From assembly GCA_949077035.1 (NCBI GenBank), contig CARUPR010000006.1, positions 1 through 64,000 on the forward strand: a stretch of DNA of 64,000 nt, given 5' to 3'. Position 1 is the first letter of the stretch. Every line of letters starts with the position of its first letter. Below are positions 51,920 to 61,719 of the stretch, piece by piece. Source of the stretch: an uncultured Eubacteriales bacterium. Its GTDB lineage: Bacteria > Bacillota > Clostridia > Christensenellales > UBA1242. A program made the translations under genes and the position numbers. The notes beneath the pieces are model-generated. The model worked only from the letters and a program-made list of their open reading frames with translations, did no database searches and was not told the origin of the DNA.

Positions 51920-53467
51920 TTATTTAGCTTTATTAAGCTCCATTAGGACTTGTGCTGTTGCGTATGCGTCATTATAAGCACGATGCGCATCATTGAGAGT
52001 AAGACCAAGAGCTTTTACAACTGTTCCTAATTTGTAATTTGTTGTCCTCAAAGAGGATTGTCTAGCTACAATATATGCATCAATAATTTCATTATCGAAG
52101 GTTAAATTAATTTGTTTTGCAACCTTCAAAATAAATTTCATATCAAAGCCAATGATATTATATCCACTTATAATGCAATCCCTGCTCCATTCATAAAAAT
52201 CATATACAACATCTTCAATTCTCGGTGCATATCTTACCATATCATCTGTGATATGTGTAAGTTTTTGCACCTCTTCTGGTATTGGGAACTTGGGTTTTGC
52301 AAAACTTGAAAATCTTTCTGTAATCTCCCCTTTTTCAATTTTGACGGCACCAATTTCAGTTATTTCACAGTTTTCAGGGTCTAATCCTGTCGTTTCTATG
52401 TCAAAAACAACAATATTGTTTTTCATGATAAAATCATTATATTTTGCTTTAACTTCAAATAAATTTGCCTGTTGTTTTCTTTGTAAAATGTCTGGGAAAA
52501 CAACTTTTTTATGGATAAATTGAGGGTTTTCTTCACAGGTATCAGTTTCTTTAATAAGTTCAATCGGTGTTGCGATGGATATTTTTTGTATATAATAAGT
52601 CAACTTTCCATTTATGCCATGTTTGACATCACCCAAACATAAAATCATAAAAAGATTATCAAGAGCTTCCATGTCTTTTTCATGTGTTTTTGGACAGAAA
52701 TATACGCAATCTATGCTGCCAGCTTCTTTATCTTTAAGATTAAATGTATAAAGCGATTTTTCTTTTCCGGCATTTTTACCCTTTTTTTGAATGAAAGTTT
52801 TACAATTTTTATTATTTATAACACCTGCAAAAATCACAGAAGATTTTGGTGATTTTACATCAGAAATAAATTCAGGTTTAGGTAAAATATCACCACCAAT
52901 CACCTTTTTTTCAACCTTAACTTCATATCGTTTGGTTTTTGATTTTATTTGAATTGGCAGGTCTTCAAATTCAATATTTTCGGGCAACGTTTCTTCATTT
53001 TCGAAAATTTCAATTTTTACGTTTGCAATAAATTTTTGTTCAAGATGATTTTTAAGCGAATTTGACAGCTCTAATTCATCAAGCATCGAAAGTATATCTT
53101 GATTAAGTTTTAAAGATACCACAACATCCTGTTCAATGTTGGAAGAAGAAATATTGTCAATATTGATATAAGGATAAATACCTTTTTTATTGTTTTTGAA
53201 ATATTCAATTACTTCATCAATAATAAGCCTTGCATCCAAAAAGCTTTTCTTATATTTTAATTTCAAATCTCCTTTAAGAGCCAAAAAATCTTTGTAAAAA
53301 TCGTATATCTCTTCCCTATCTTCTGTTGGAATTTCATCAATTTGATATGGATATAAAAAAGTGATGGTAGTCAGAAGAGCCTCTTCATCAAATACCACAC
53401 TTAAAATTTTAAAAAAATTGTATTTATTATTAAATTTTTCGTTTAATTTTTCTAAGGTGTTAATCAT
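51920..53467 (-). CDS. PolC-like protein reduced to N-terminal and 3'-5' exonuclease parts
   Basis: 515 residues, against about 1,430 for PolC. Order: PolC N-terminal domains (1-205), an OB-like domain (about 205-310: SSVIFAGVINNKNCKTFIQ, then SLYTFNLKD), and a DnaQ-type exonuclease (about 350-512). Exonuclease motifs: Exo I VVFDIETTGLDP, Exo II region GYNIIGFDMKFI, Exo III HRAYNDAYAT. The PHP, palm, fingers and C-terminal polymerase domains are missing. The next 80 bases contain no remnant, and the protein ends cleanly. It sits in the canonical polC slot before rimP. Either a full PolC exists elsewhere or replication uses another enzyme; its role may be proofreading or repair nuclease. Confidence 0.88.
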   Translation of the reverse strand: MINTLEKLNEKFNNKYNFFKILSVVFDEEALLTTITFLYPYQIDEIPTEDREEIYDFYKDFLALKGDLKLKYKKSFLDARLIIDEVIEYFKNNKKGIYPYINIDNISSSNIEQDVVVSLKLNQDILSMLDELELSNSLKNHLEQKFIANVKIEIFENEETLPENIEFEDLPIQIKSKTKRYEVKVEKKVIGGDILPKPEFISDVKSPKSSVIFAGVINNKNCKTFIQKKGKNAGKEKSLYTFNLKDKEAGSIDCVYFCPKTHEKDMEALDNLFMILCLGDVKHGINGKLTYYIQKISIATPIELIKETDTCEENPQFIHKKVVFPDILQRKQQANLFEVKAKYNDFIMKNNIVVFDIETTGLDPENCEITEIGAVKIEKGEITERFSSFAKPKFPIPEEVQKLTHITDDMVRYAPRIEDVVYDFYEWSRDCIISGYNIIGFDMKFILKVAKQINLTFDNEIIDAYIVARQSSLRTTNYKLGTVVKALGLTLNDAHRAYNDAYATAQVLMELNKAK

Positions 53468-53476
53468 GATTATATT

Positions 53477-54631
53477 CTATAACAGAAAATGCAGAATGTC
53501 AATCAAAATAACAGCACCAAATAAAATGAACAAACCTACTGCATGAATCATATTTTCAATTTCACGTTTTATAGGCTTTTTGCGTATTGCCTCTATTGTG
53601 GTAAAAACAATATGCGCCCCGTCTAAAGCTGGTATAGGCAATAAGTTGAATACCGCAAGATTGGCAGAAATTAAAGGAATCAATATAAGCAAATTCAGTG
53701 CATTCATTTTTGTAAAGTTTGCGATTGTGGCTATAGTAGTGACTGGCCCGCCTATTTCAGAAATAGGTATTTGGAAGGTAATTAAAAGCCAGAAGCTCTT
53801 TAAAACAGTCCAACCTAACCCCATAGTAAAAGGAACAGCTCGCTCAAACGCCTCTTTTACGGTATGAACATAAGCTTGTGCATTCATATTGCAGCAATAT
53901 ACATAGTGTGTCCCGCTAGTAATATTATTTTTTTTATCTAAATTATGGACTTCTACTCTAGAAAAACTTAGTTTTACATTTTCATACTTATCACCACGTC
54001 TAACAACGGCATCAACTATGGCAATTTCATTAAAACTTTCTTTATTTTTATCAAAATATTCAGCTTTCTGCTCTAAATATTGTTGATAAGAAACACCATA
54101 TGCAAAATCAATTTTATTACCTTCAATAGAAATTACAATATCTCCAGGTTGAACAGTTTCATCCAAATTTAATTCAGGGCCTTCTACAACTGCTCCATCT
54201 ACAAGATTTTTGATTTGATATTCATTTACAATATTATCCTTGCTTATAATAGATTTTGCTTGTGGAATGTCATAACCTATTGTGCATAAAAGAATAAAAG
54301 AAAAGATTACAGCAAAAGCAAAATTAAAGGTTACTCCTGCCAAGAATACCAAAATTCTTTTCCATGGTTTTTGATTGGTAAAAGCATCTTTGTTTTTTTC
54401 GCTTGTTTCATCTTCTCCAGCGAAAGCACAATATCCGCCTAAAGGAAATATTCTTAAAGATATCTGTTCTCCTCTTTTATTTTTACGAGAAAAGAGGGCT
54501 TTTCCAAACCCTACCGAAAACTCTTCTATCTTAAAATTTAACATTCTTCCAACAATATAATGTCCAAATTCATGCACCAATACCATCATAAGCAGGACAA
54601 CTATTGCAATAAGCAGATAAACTAAATACAT
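53477..54631 (-). CDS. rseP: site-2 protease RseP family (RIP metalloprotease)
   Basis: 384 residues. Zinc motif HEFGH at 20-24 in the first membrane helix, a PDZ domain in the middle, and the second ligand region LLPIPALDGAHIVF near the C-terminus. About four membrane helices. Cleaves membrane-bound anti-sigma factors or signal-peptide remnants. Between cdsA and the polC-like gene; dxr, usually before it, is absent. Confidence 0.95.
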   Translation of the reverse strand: MYLVYLLIAIVVLLMMVLVHEFGHYIVGRMLNFKIEEFSVGFGKALFSRKNKRGEQISLRIFPLGGYCAFAGEDETSEKNKDAFTNQKPWKRILVFLAGVTFNFAFAVIFSFILLCTIGYDIPQAKSIISKDNIVNEYQIKNLVDGAVVEGPELNLDETVQPGDIVISIEGNKIDFAYGVSYQQYLEQKAEYFDKNKESFNEIAIVDAVVRRGDKYENVKLSFSRVEVHNLDKKNNITSGTHYVYCCNMNAQAYVHTVKEAFERAVPFTMGLGWTVLKSFWLLITFQIPISEIGGPVTTIATIANFTKMNALNLLILIPLISANLAVFNLLPIPALDGAHIVFTTIEAIRKKPIKREIENMIHAVGLFILFGAVILIDILHFLL

Positions 54632-54708
54632 TAAACCTCTCTAAATAAACATTAAATTATTATTGGGTGGCAAGCTTACCACCCTTAATATCTTCTGTAA
54701 TTAATATA

Positions 54709-55680
54709 TTAGATTATAGCAAAAATAATACTAAAAGCAATGAATATTATTGGTGCAACAAATGTATGAGAATCAAATCTATCAAGCATACCACCGTGCC
54801 CAGGCATGATTCTGCCAGAATCTTTCACTCCTGCAAGTCTTTTAATATAACTTTCAAATAAATCTCCAAATTGACAAATTACAGAGCCTACAGCTGAGAT
54901 AATTGCAATTCTCCAAGCGTTTATGCCTGTAGCGGCAAATAAGTTTGAAATAGTAGGAAATGCATTAAAAATAAAGAATACGGAAACTGATAGTAAAATA
55001 CACCATACAAAACCACCAATAGCACCAGCAATGGTCTTTTTAGGACTTATTTTTGGGGCAAGTTTTTTTCCACCAATAAGTCCTCCCATAAGATATGCAA
55101 ATGTATCTGTAAAGATTGGCACTAAAAATGCAAACAAAAGGACAAATAAAGATATATAACCTTTCATTTCTGCAAGACCATTAAAAGTGAAAGTAAAATC
55201 TTCAAAATGGTTGATAAGTGTCAAAAATCCTATTAAAAGCGCTGGATAAATAAATACAATCATGGTATTTAATGCTTTAATAAAAGAATATTTAGTCAAG
55301 TTGGTATTTGCAATTTTTCTTGTTTTTATTTCAAGACTTGTCCTTTTAAAATTTATAAGTTGTAAAAGGAAAGTTATGGCTGCAAATAAAATAAGCACAG
55401 CTATAGCCATTACAATTGTATAAATAATTCCAATAGTTTCATCAAAAACCACTCCAATTATAAGTGTAAACATCAGAGCAAACGGAAAAATTGCAGACAT
55501 ATATTTGTCATTATACCTGCCCATTTTTGTGAATATTTTTGATGCTTCAATGCTTGCAACAACTCCTATTAAAAGGATAAGCACATCAAAAAAATAATTG
55601 CTTACATAAAACTTTAAAATAAACGCGATTGCGATTATCAAAACGAATGCAATTGATGAAAGCAGACGTGTTTTCATCAT
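54709..55680 (-). CDS. cdsA: phosphatidate cytidylyltransferase
   Basis: 323 residues, about eight membrane helices. C-terminal signature SGRIMPGHGGMLDRFDSHTFVAP is diagnostic for CDP-diacylglycerol synthase. GAIGGFVWCI and SAVGSVICQFGDLFESYIKR also match. Makes CDP-DAG for phospholipids. It overlaps the uppS stop by 4 bases. Confidence 0.95.
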   Translation of the reverse strand: MMKTRLLSSIAFVLIIAIAFILKFYVSNYFFDVLILLIGVVASIEASKIFTKMGRYNDKYMSAIFPFALMFTLIIGVVFDETIGIIYTIVMAIAVLILFAAITFLLQLINFKRTSLEIKTRKIANTNLTKYSFIKALNTMIVFIYPALLIGFLTLINHFEDFTFTFNGLAEMKGYISLFVLLFAFLVPIFTDTFAYLMGGLIGGKKLAPKISPKKTIAGAIGGFVWCILLSVSVFFIFNAFPTISNLFAATGINAWRIAIISAVGSVICQFGDLFESYIKRLAGVKDSGRIMPGHGGMLDRFDSHTFVAPIIFIAFSIIFAII

Positions 55681-56372
55681 ACACCTCCATATCTTCTTTT
55701 TCTTTTTTCAAATTCTCTAAGTGATTTTACAAAGTGTTTTTCATTAAAACTAGGCCAACATATTTTAGGGAAATAAAACTCGCTGTATGCCATCTGATAA
55801 AGCATAAAATTTGATACCCTCTGTTCTCCACTCGTTCTAATTACAAAATCAGGTTCTGGCAAACCTTTTGTATCAAGTTGTGATAAAAATACCTGTTCAT
55901 CTATACTTTTATTTCCATTTTGTAAAAGTTTATTAATTGCCCTTACAATTTCATTTCGGCCGCCATAATTTAAAGCAAAGGTAATTGTCAATTTATCGAA
56001 ATCTTCTGTCTTTTTTTCAATATCAACAAGACAAGCTTTCAAGTCATCGGGGAAAGGTTCTATTTCACCTATATGTCTTAATTTAACTTGTTTTTCAATA
56101 AAAATATTGTCATTTTTTGAAATATATTCCCTTAATAATTCAAAAATACCATCAATTTCTTCCTTACTTCTCTTCCAGTTTTCTGTTGAAAAAGCAAAGA
56201 AAGTGCAGTATTTTATATTATATTTAAGACAGGCTTCAATTGTGCGTTCAATAGCTTTTACACCCTCTCTATGCCCATAATTTCTTGGCATACCGCGTTT
56301 TGTCGCCCATCTCCCGTTTCCATCCATAATTATAGCAATATGTGTAGGTAATTGTTTGAATAACTTAGTCAT
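55677..56372 (-). CDS. uppS: undecaprenyl diphosphate synthase
   Basis: 231 residues. cis-Prenyltransferase with MDGNGRWATKRG (catalytic Asp17), FFAFSTENWKRSKEEI and FVIRTSGEQRVSNFMLYQMAYSEFYF. Provides the C55 lipid carrier for peptidoglycan. Operon frr-uppS-cdsA-rseP. Confidence 0.97.
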   Translation of the reverse strand: MTKLFKQLPTHIAIIMDGNGRWATKRGMPRNYGHREGVKAIERTIEACLKYNIKYCTFFAFSTENWKRSKEEIDGIFELLREYISKNDNIFIEKQVKLRHIGEIEPFPDDLKACLVDIEKKTEDFDKLTITFALNYGGRNEIVRAINKLLQNGNKSIDEQVFLSQLDTKGLPEPDFVIRTSGEQRVSNFMLYQMAYSEFYFPKICWPSFNEKHFVKSLREFEKRKRRYGGV

Positions 56373-56404
56373 AAAAGGTCCTTTTTATTATATTTTAATA
56401 AAGA

Positions 56405-56971
56405 CTATACTTCCATAATCTCCTTTTCTTTTGCCTTACTATTTTCTTCTACTTCTAGACATCCTTCATCAACAAGTTTTTGAATATCAGCTTCATATCT
56501 TGCTTTTTCATCTTCAGAAATTTGACCTTCTTTTTCAAGGTCTTTAATCATATCCATTGCATCTCTTCTTGCGTTTCTAACCACAATTTTTGTTTCTTCA
56601 GCCATTTTTTTAATGGTTTTTACAATTTCTTTTCTGCGTTCTTCGGTAAGCATAGGAAAGACAAGTCTAATTGTTTTTCCATCTTCATTTGGATTAACAC
56701 CCAAATCAGCTGCTGAAATTGCCTTAACAATATTTTTTACCTGACTTTGGTCCCAAACAGAAATAGCAAGAATACGAGCTTCAGGCACAGAAATGCTTGC
56801 CATATTTTTTATAGGAGTAGGCACTCCATAATAATCTATCATAACCTTATCAAGAATATGTGGATTTGCACGACCTGCTCTTATAACCAAATATTCATTT
56901 ACTTGATGTGCTATTGCTTTTTTAATGTCTTCTTTGCAAGATAATATAATATCTTCTACCATTTCGTTCAT
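56405..56971 (-). CDS. frr: ribosome recycling factor
   Basis: 188 residues. LVIRAGRANPHILDKVMIDYYGVPTPI and RRKEIVKTIKKMAEETKIVVRNARRDA are diagnostic. Splits post-termination ribosomes with EF-G. GAGGAG precedes the ATG. The 213-base gap to tsf holds a terminator and no pyrH, which is the usual gene between them. Confidence 0.97.
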   Translation of the reverse strand: MNEMVEDIILSCKEDIKKAIAHQVNEYLVIRAGRANPHILDKVMIDYYGVPTPIKNMASISVPEARILAISVWDQSQVKNIVKAISAADLGVNPNEDGKTIRLVFPMLTEERRKEIVKTIKKMAEETKIVVRNARRDAMDMIKDLEKEGQISEDEKARYEADIQKLVDEGCLEVEENSKAKEKEIMEV

Positions 56972-57083
56972 ATAAAATTCTCCTCGAAAGATATTTTACT
57001 ATAAAAATAAAATTTTTGCAAATAAATTAAGCCTTGTAATAGCTTTATATTTAAAATTATGCTCAAAAAATCAAAAAGGAAAC

Positions 57084-57112
57084 AAAAAAGATGCCATTTG
57101 ACATCTTTTTTG
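57084..57112 (-). terminator. rpsB-tsf terminator
   Basis: AAAAAAGATG / CATCTTTTTT stem with 8-base loop, between tsf and frr; works on both strands. Confidence 0.8.
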
Positions 57113-57184
57113 TGTTAATTTTAAAATATAAGAAAACAAACTATTAAAAATAATGTTTATATAAATTTTTGATAAAAATTTAAA

Positions 57185-57838
57185 TTAATTTCCTTTCATT
57201 TGTTTTGCTACTTCACTTGCAAGGTCATCTTGACGTTTTTCAAGACCTTCACCCATTTCAAATCTAACAAATCTTCTGATTGAAATTTTTTCTCCAATTT
57301 GAAGAATTTTTTCGTTGATATATTGAGAGATTGTCATGCTTGGGTCTTTGACAAATGTTTGTTCAAGAAGACATACTTCTTGGTAGAATTTCTTAACTCT
57401 GCCTTCAACCATTTTTTCAATGATTTGAACAGGTTTGCCTTCATTGAGAGCTTGATTTCTGAGAATTTCCTTTTCTTTTTCAAGAACTTCAACTGGCACT
57501 TCTTCAATTCTAACATATTTTGGAGCTGAAGCAGCAATTTGTAATGCAACATCATGACCAATTTCTTTAAATGCATCTGTTTTTGCAACGAAATCGGTTT
57601 CACAATTAATTTCAAGAAGAACACCAATTTTTCCACCCATGTGAATGTATGAAGTTACAATACCTTCTGAAGCAATTCTTGATTGTTTTTTGCTTGCAGC
57701 TGCAATGCCTTTTTCTCTAAGCCATACAATTGCTTTTTCAAAATCACCATCACATTCAACAAGAGCTTTTTTACAATCCATCATACCAGCATTAGTTTTT
57801 GCTCTAAGTTCAGCTACGTTTTTAGCGGTAAAATTCAT
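57185..57838 (-). CDS. tsf: translation elongation factor Ts, short form
   Basis: 217 residues, the short EF-Ts form common in Clostridia (E. coli 283). N-terminal UBA-like domain VAELRAKTNAGMMDCKKALVE and the core LLEINCETDFVAKTDAFKE with the conserved TDFV. Recycles EF-Tu. Two bases after rpsB. Confidence 0.97.
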   Translation of the reverse strand: MNFTAKNVAELRAKTNAGMMDCKKALVECDGDFEKAIVWLREKGIAAASKKQSRIASEGIVTSYIHMGGKIGVLLEINCETDFVAKTDAFKEIGHDVALQIAASAPKYVRIEEVPVEVLEKEKEILRNQALNEGKPVQIIEKMVEGRVKKFYQEVCLLEQTFVKDPSMTISQYINEKILQIGEKISIRRFVRFEMGEGLEKRQDDLASEVAKQMKGN

Positions 57839-57840
57839 AA

Positions 57841-58737
57841 TTACTCTCCTTCACTTTCAGATTTAGTTTCGTTTTTTACTTCAACTTCAGTTTCTTTTTT
57901 AGTTTCAACCTTTTTCTTTAAAGGTTTTTTCTTGCTTGATTTTTTGTTTTGTCTTTCTTCAACGCCTTCAGCAATTTCGATGTTTGGTTTGATTTCAGTC
58001 AATGCCTTTGCAAGGTCAATTTCTTCATCTTCAACATCTTCTTTTTGCATTGAAACACCTTCTTTTGCTTCAATAACAGCATCAGCAAGTGCAGCAATAA
58101 TAAGCTTAACAGAACGGATAGCATCGTCATTTCCAGGGATAATATAATCAACACCATCTGGATTGCCGTTTGTATCAACAAGTCCTACTACAGGAATTGA
58201 AAGAAGTTTGCATTCATTTACGCAGATATGTTCGCAATTAGGGTCAACAACCACAACAGCACCTGGTAATTCTCTCATTTCTTTGATTCCGCCAAGGTTT
58301 TTCTCAAGTTTATCTCTTTCAGTTTTTAAAAGAGTAACTTCTTTTTTAGGTAAAAGGTCAAATTCGCCAACCTTTTCCATTTGATTTAATCTATTAAGTC
58401 TTTCAATTCTTGATTTAATAGTTTTAAAGTTTGTAAGACATCCACCAAGCCAACGTGTATTGATAAAATACATTCCGCTTCTTTCTGCTTCTTCTTTAAC
58501 AGCTTCTTGGGCTTGTTTTTTTGTTCCTACAAAAAGAACCTTCTTACCACTTGCTACAACATCTCTTACAAAAGAGTATGCTTTATCAACTTGCTCAGAA
58601 GTTTTTTCAAGATTGATAATATGAATATCATTTCTTGCAGTGAAGATAAATTTCTTCATTTTTGGGTTCCACTTTCTAGTCTGGTGACCAAAATGCACAC
58701 CAGCTTCAAGTAGTTGTTTCATTGAAATAACTGACAT
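57841..58737 (-). CDS. rpsB: 30S ribosomal protein S2 with charged C-terminal extension
   Basis: 298 residues. MSVISMKQLLEAGVHFGHQTRKWNPKM, INTRWLGGCLTNF and VGLVDTNGNPDGVDYIIPGNDDAIRS are diagnostic. The last ~45 residues (after EIAEGVEE) are a Lys/Glu-rich extension with a KKKPLKKK basic run and acidic end, making it longer than typical S2 of about 235-260. Cotranscribed with tsf. Confidence 0.97.
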   Translation of the reverse strand: MSVISMKQLLEAGVHFGHQTRKWNPKMKKFIFTARNDIHIINLEKTSEQVDKAYSFVRDVVASGKKVLFVGTKKQAQEAVKEEAERSGMYFINTRWLGGCLTNFKTIKSRIERLNRLNQMEKVGEFDLLPKKEVTLLKTERDKLEKNLGGIKEMRELPGAVVVVDPNCEHICVNECKLLSIPVVGLVDTNGNPDGVDYIIPGNDDAIRSVKLIIAALADAVIEAKEGVSMQKEDVEDEEIDLAKALTEIKPNIEIAEGVEERQNKKSSKKKPLKKKVETKKETEVEVKNETKSESEGE

Positions 58738-58946
58738 TTTAAATTCCTCCTTTTGTTTTTGTCCTTCCCTTATGCTTTCAAGCTCCTAATTGCGACCTCA
58801 GAAATAAAAATTTCTTTTAAATCATAATCAAAATTAAACTTTTGTTTGCGATTATGAAAGTTTTAGGCAACTGCAACTGAATATGCGATAAGGTGCTTAT
58901 TGTCCAATGACTTAGTGAGTATATCAAATCTCACATAATTTGTCAA
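58738..58946 (-). promoter_or_regulatory. rpsB promoter and structured leader
   Basis: TTGACA (58941-58946), 17-base spacer, TATACT (58918-58923) on the - strand, giving a leader of about 170 bases. Within it CATAATC pairs with GATTATG around an inner CAAAA / TTTTG helix (about 58820-58860). Autogenous control by S2 is plausible but not shown. The remainder of 58947-59034 is AT-rich without features. Confidence 0.6.
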
Positions 58947-59034
58947 GTAAAAATTATCATTTATAAAAAACAATTTTAAAGATTTTCAATTCATTATATA
59001 AGCATTTAAATCTTTGTTGGCTATATTGCACCTT

Positions 59035-59068
59035 AAAAAAACCATGCTATTAAACATGGTTTTATTTT
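59035..59068 (-). terminator. secF terminator
   Basis: AAAACCATG / CATGGTTTT hairpin with A/T flanks, 24 bases after secF. Confidence 0.75.
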
Positions 59069-59091
59069 TTATTCTTTTAAAAGTTTAGGTT

Positions 59092-60138
59092 TTATGCTTT
59101 TTTCTTTGAAACATTCTTTTTAGGCCTAAATAAAGTTGACCAAATTGCAGGCATAACAAAATTTGAAGTATAGAATGTCACAACCAAAACAAGCAATATC
59201 GCAATAGCGATTTCTCTTATGCCTTGAACAGAAATGGCGATAAACAATATTGTAATTAAAGCAAGAATCATATAAATAAAGCTTTTCTTTACAAACATTT
59301 CTTTTATTGTTTTGTCTGCAATTTCATTGTTGTTAAGATTATCAAATTTTCCAGTTTTGAATCCTGATTTGATTTTATCAAGAAATACAAATGAATTTAT
59401 GATTGAAATCACAAATGAAAGGATAAATGCAATTCCGATTGTCAAATTCACAACAGGTCTGCAAATTATTATCATGCTTAAAAGCAAAATTAAATCAAGT
59501 GCAACCTGCATTATCATCATAAATGTCAATCCACGATATTTTCTTAAAAGCATATAAATGATGACAAGTGCAAGACTGACAGCTATGCCAGCAAGAATTT
59601 CCACCGAGTAATTAAATGCATTATTGCCAACCCTTTCGTCTACAGTTGATATAGCATTTTGATATTCACCATAATTAAATTCAGATATAAGTTGATTTCT
59701 TATACTTTCATTTTCAGCTTGAATATTATCGCCTGTGGCTTTATTTTTAAATATTATTTCAACAGCTTGACCACCAAGCACCTGGTAATCACCAATATCC
59801 ATAGAAGAAGTGCGATAAGATACAATTTTTAAACCATTTTTATTTAAAATAGTTTTGACTTTATTATATACCGCATTATAATCTTCTTTTTCTTCAAGAT
59901 TATAATCCACAACATTTGAAAGCTTACTTTCATTGTTTACATAAATTTTAACTGCACTGCCGCCAGTAAAATCTGTGCCAAGATTAAAGCCTACACAGCA
60001 AATTAATATGATACTTAAAACAAGTGCAAGCAAAGGAGCAATCATATAATAGATAAAATTTTTACTTATTTTTATATTTGAATTTGCAAATTTTTTCTCT
60101 AATCTTTGGTCAAAAGGCATTTTATTCTTTTTAGTCAT
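59092..60138 (-). CDS. secF: protein translocase subunit SecF
   Basis: 348 residues, six membrane helices. First helix 30-52, GFNLGTDFTGGSAVKIYV, then a periplasmic-side domain, and LVIIYMLLRKYRGLTFM starting the helix 2-6 bundle with SFVISIINSFVFLDKI (equivalent of the usual S-x-x-D-x-x-V-x-x-D/E-R-I). Works with SecD to pull preproteins using the proton motive force. Overlaps secD by 8 bases. Confidence 0.94.
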   Translation of the reverse strand: MTKKNKMPFDQRLEKKFANSNIKISKNFIYYMIAPLLALVLSIILICCVGFNLGTDFTGGSAVKIYVNNESKLSNVVDYNLEEKEDYNAVYNKVKTILNKNGLKIVSYRTSSMDIGDYQVLGGQAVEIIFKNKATGDNIQAENESIRNQLISEFNYGEYQNAISTVDERVGNNAFNYSVEILAGIAVSLALVIIYMLLRKYRGLTFMMIMQVALDLILLLSMIIICRPVVNLTIGIAFILSFVISIINSFVFLDKIKSGFKTGKFDNLNNNEIADKTIKEMFVKKSFIYMILALITILFIAISVQGIREIAIAILLVLVVTFYTSNFVMPAIWSTLFRPKKNVSKKKA

Positions 60139-61594
60139 TGCTTACCTCCTCTAAACTAGGTAAGTTTTCATCACTATCATTAACACTATCATCAATTATA
60201 GCATTTTCGATTTGGTCAACTTCGCCAACAATTTCAACGTTCTCATCTTTAATTTCAACAACTTCTTTATCTCTATAAAGACCAATTCTCTTTGGTTTAG
60301 AACTATTTATAGCAAGATAAATACTTACAAACCATCTAAGAAGAGCAAGTGAAATAAAGATTGAAAGAAGAGCACCAATAATAATTGTAATTGCAAAACA
60401 TTTCATTGAAGATGGAGCAATTACCCAAATAAATATTGAAGCTAATACTAAAATAGCATTAAGGTCAAGTATGGTAAACAGCGATTTTTTAAAACCACCC
60501 TTGCAAGAAAGATGAATCTTTTTACCTAATTTATATTCTTCTCTCATTTTTTCAAATATAATCATAATTGAGCCAGTTGCGAGCAAGAATGACACAATTG
60601 AGCCCACAAAACCAGAAATAGTGAGAGTGAAGAATGGAATTGACTGAATTAAGAATGTAAATAAAATAAGATAGAATGTAAGAGCCAAACTTCCAACAAG
60701 ACCCAATTCTTTATATCTTACACAAAGCAAGATGAAAGCCAAAGCAATCACAATTAAAATACAAATGCCCATATAAAGTTGAGTGTTTTTACCCATAATA
60801 GGACTAATGCGGCTTACTTCCATAAGATTAAGCTCAACATCAATCATACCACCAGTAATTGAATAAGCAATCTCTCTGACTTCTTCAGCTGTAGAAGATT
60901 TATATCCACCATTTGTTGATGCAGTCAAGAAAATTTTGTTTTCTTTGGTGTTGATAGAACTTGTAGCTACCTCAGCAAATAAATCTTTTGAATCAAGCTC
61001 ACCCAAATACACATAAACTGTTTTATTTGAAGTTGAACTTGCAACCTCTTTTAAGTTTTTAAGCTTTTTAAAACCCTCTTTGGTAAATTCAATTCTTACA
61101 CCATAAGAGCTTGCATTATAATCATAATCTGCTTTAACTGACTTAATATCGTTTGAACTTACATAAACATCTGGATTTGTAACAGAATCTGAAACTTGAA
61201 CAGAAGTGAAAGAAAGGTTTTTTCCATTTTCCATATAAGAAAAGGCCTTGTTCATTTCAAAAGCATCAGAAGAAGTAAGGACATAAACCTTATTTCCGCC
61301 CTGTCTTTCAACATAAAGTTGTGAAAATTTTTCTTGAGCAAAGATGTCTTTGATTTTTGACAAAGAATTGTCAATAGCTTCTGTTAAATTACCATCACTA
61401 CCTTCTGGCAAAGTGCAATTATAAATAGCAGAAACACCCCCGTCTATATCAACCCCTTTATTAATGGCATTAACAAAACCATTATAATGATTAGAAGAGT
61501 ATGGAACACTAAAAGGACATACACATAAGAGTATGCCCAAAATAGCAAGAATAGCTAGAAAAACAAATTTTACAATAGCATTTTTTTTCAACAT
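60131..61594 (-). CDS. secD: protein translocase subunit SecD
   Basis: 487 residues. First helix about 8-28, then the external P1 domain containing GVDIDGGVSAIYNC (usual form GLDLxGG), and a C-terminal bundle of five helices. The helix 4 proton-relay motif, usually DANV-T-I, is degenerate here (SIMIIFEKMREEYKLGK). The acidic cytoplasmic tail after ~445 is unusual. Cotranscribed with secF. Confidence 0.92.
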   Translation of the reverse strand: MLKKNAIVKFVFLAILAILGILLCVCPFSVPYSSNHYNGFVNAINKGVDIDGGVSAIYNCTLPEGSDGNLTEAIDNSLSKIKDIFAQEKFSQLYVERQGGNKVYVLTSSDAFEMNKAFSYMENGKNLSFTSVQVSDSVTNPDVYVSSNDIKSVKADYDYNASSYGVRIEFTKEGFKKLKNLKEVASSTSNKTVYVYLGELDSKDLFAEVATSSINTKENKIFLTASTNGGYKSSTAEEVREIAYSITGGMIDVELNLMEVSRISPIMGKNTQLYMGICILIVIALAFILLCVRYKELGLVGSLALTFYLILFTFLIQSIPFFTLTISGFVGSIVSFLLATGSIMIIFEKMREEYKLGKKIHLSCKGGFKKSLFTILDLNAILVLASIFIWVIAPSSMKCFAITIIIGALLSIFISLALLRWFVSIYLAINSSKPKRIGLYRDKEVVEIKDENVEIVGEVDQIENAIIDDSVNDSDENLPSLEEVSND

Positions 61595-61719
61595 TTATTT
61601 CCCTTTTAATTCATTTAATAATTGAAAGCAATTAATAAGATTTCAAAAACCATTTTGATTTTTTATATTACTAAAATATTATAAAGAATTAAAAGTATAA
61701 TGTCAAATAATTTTATGTT

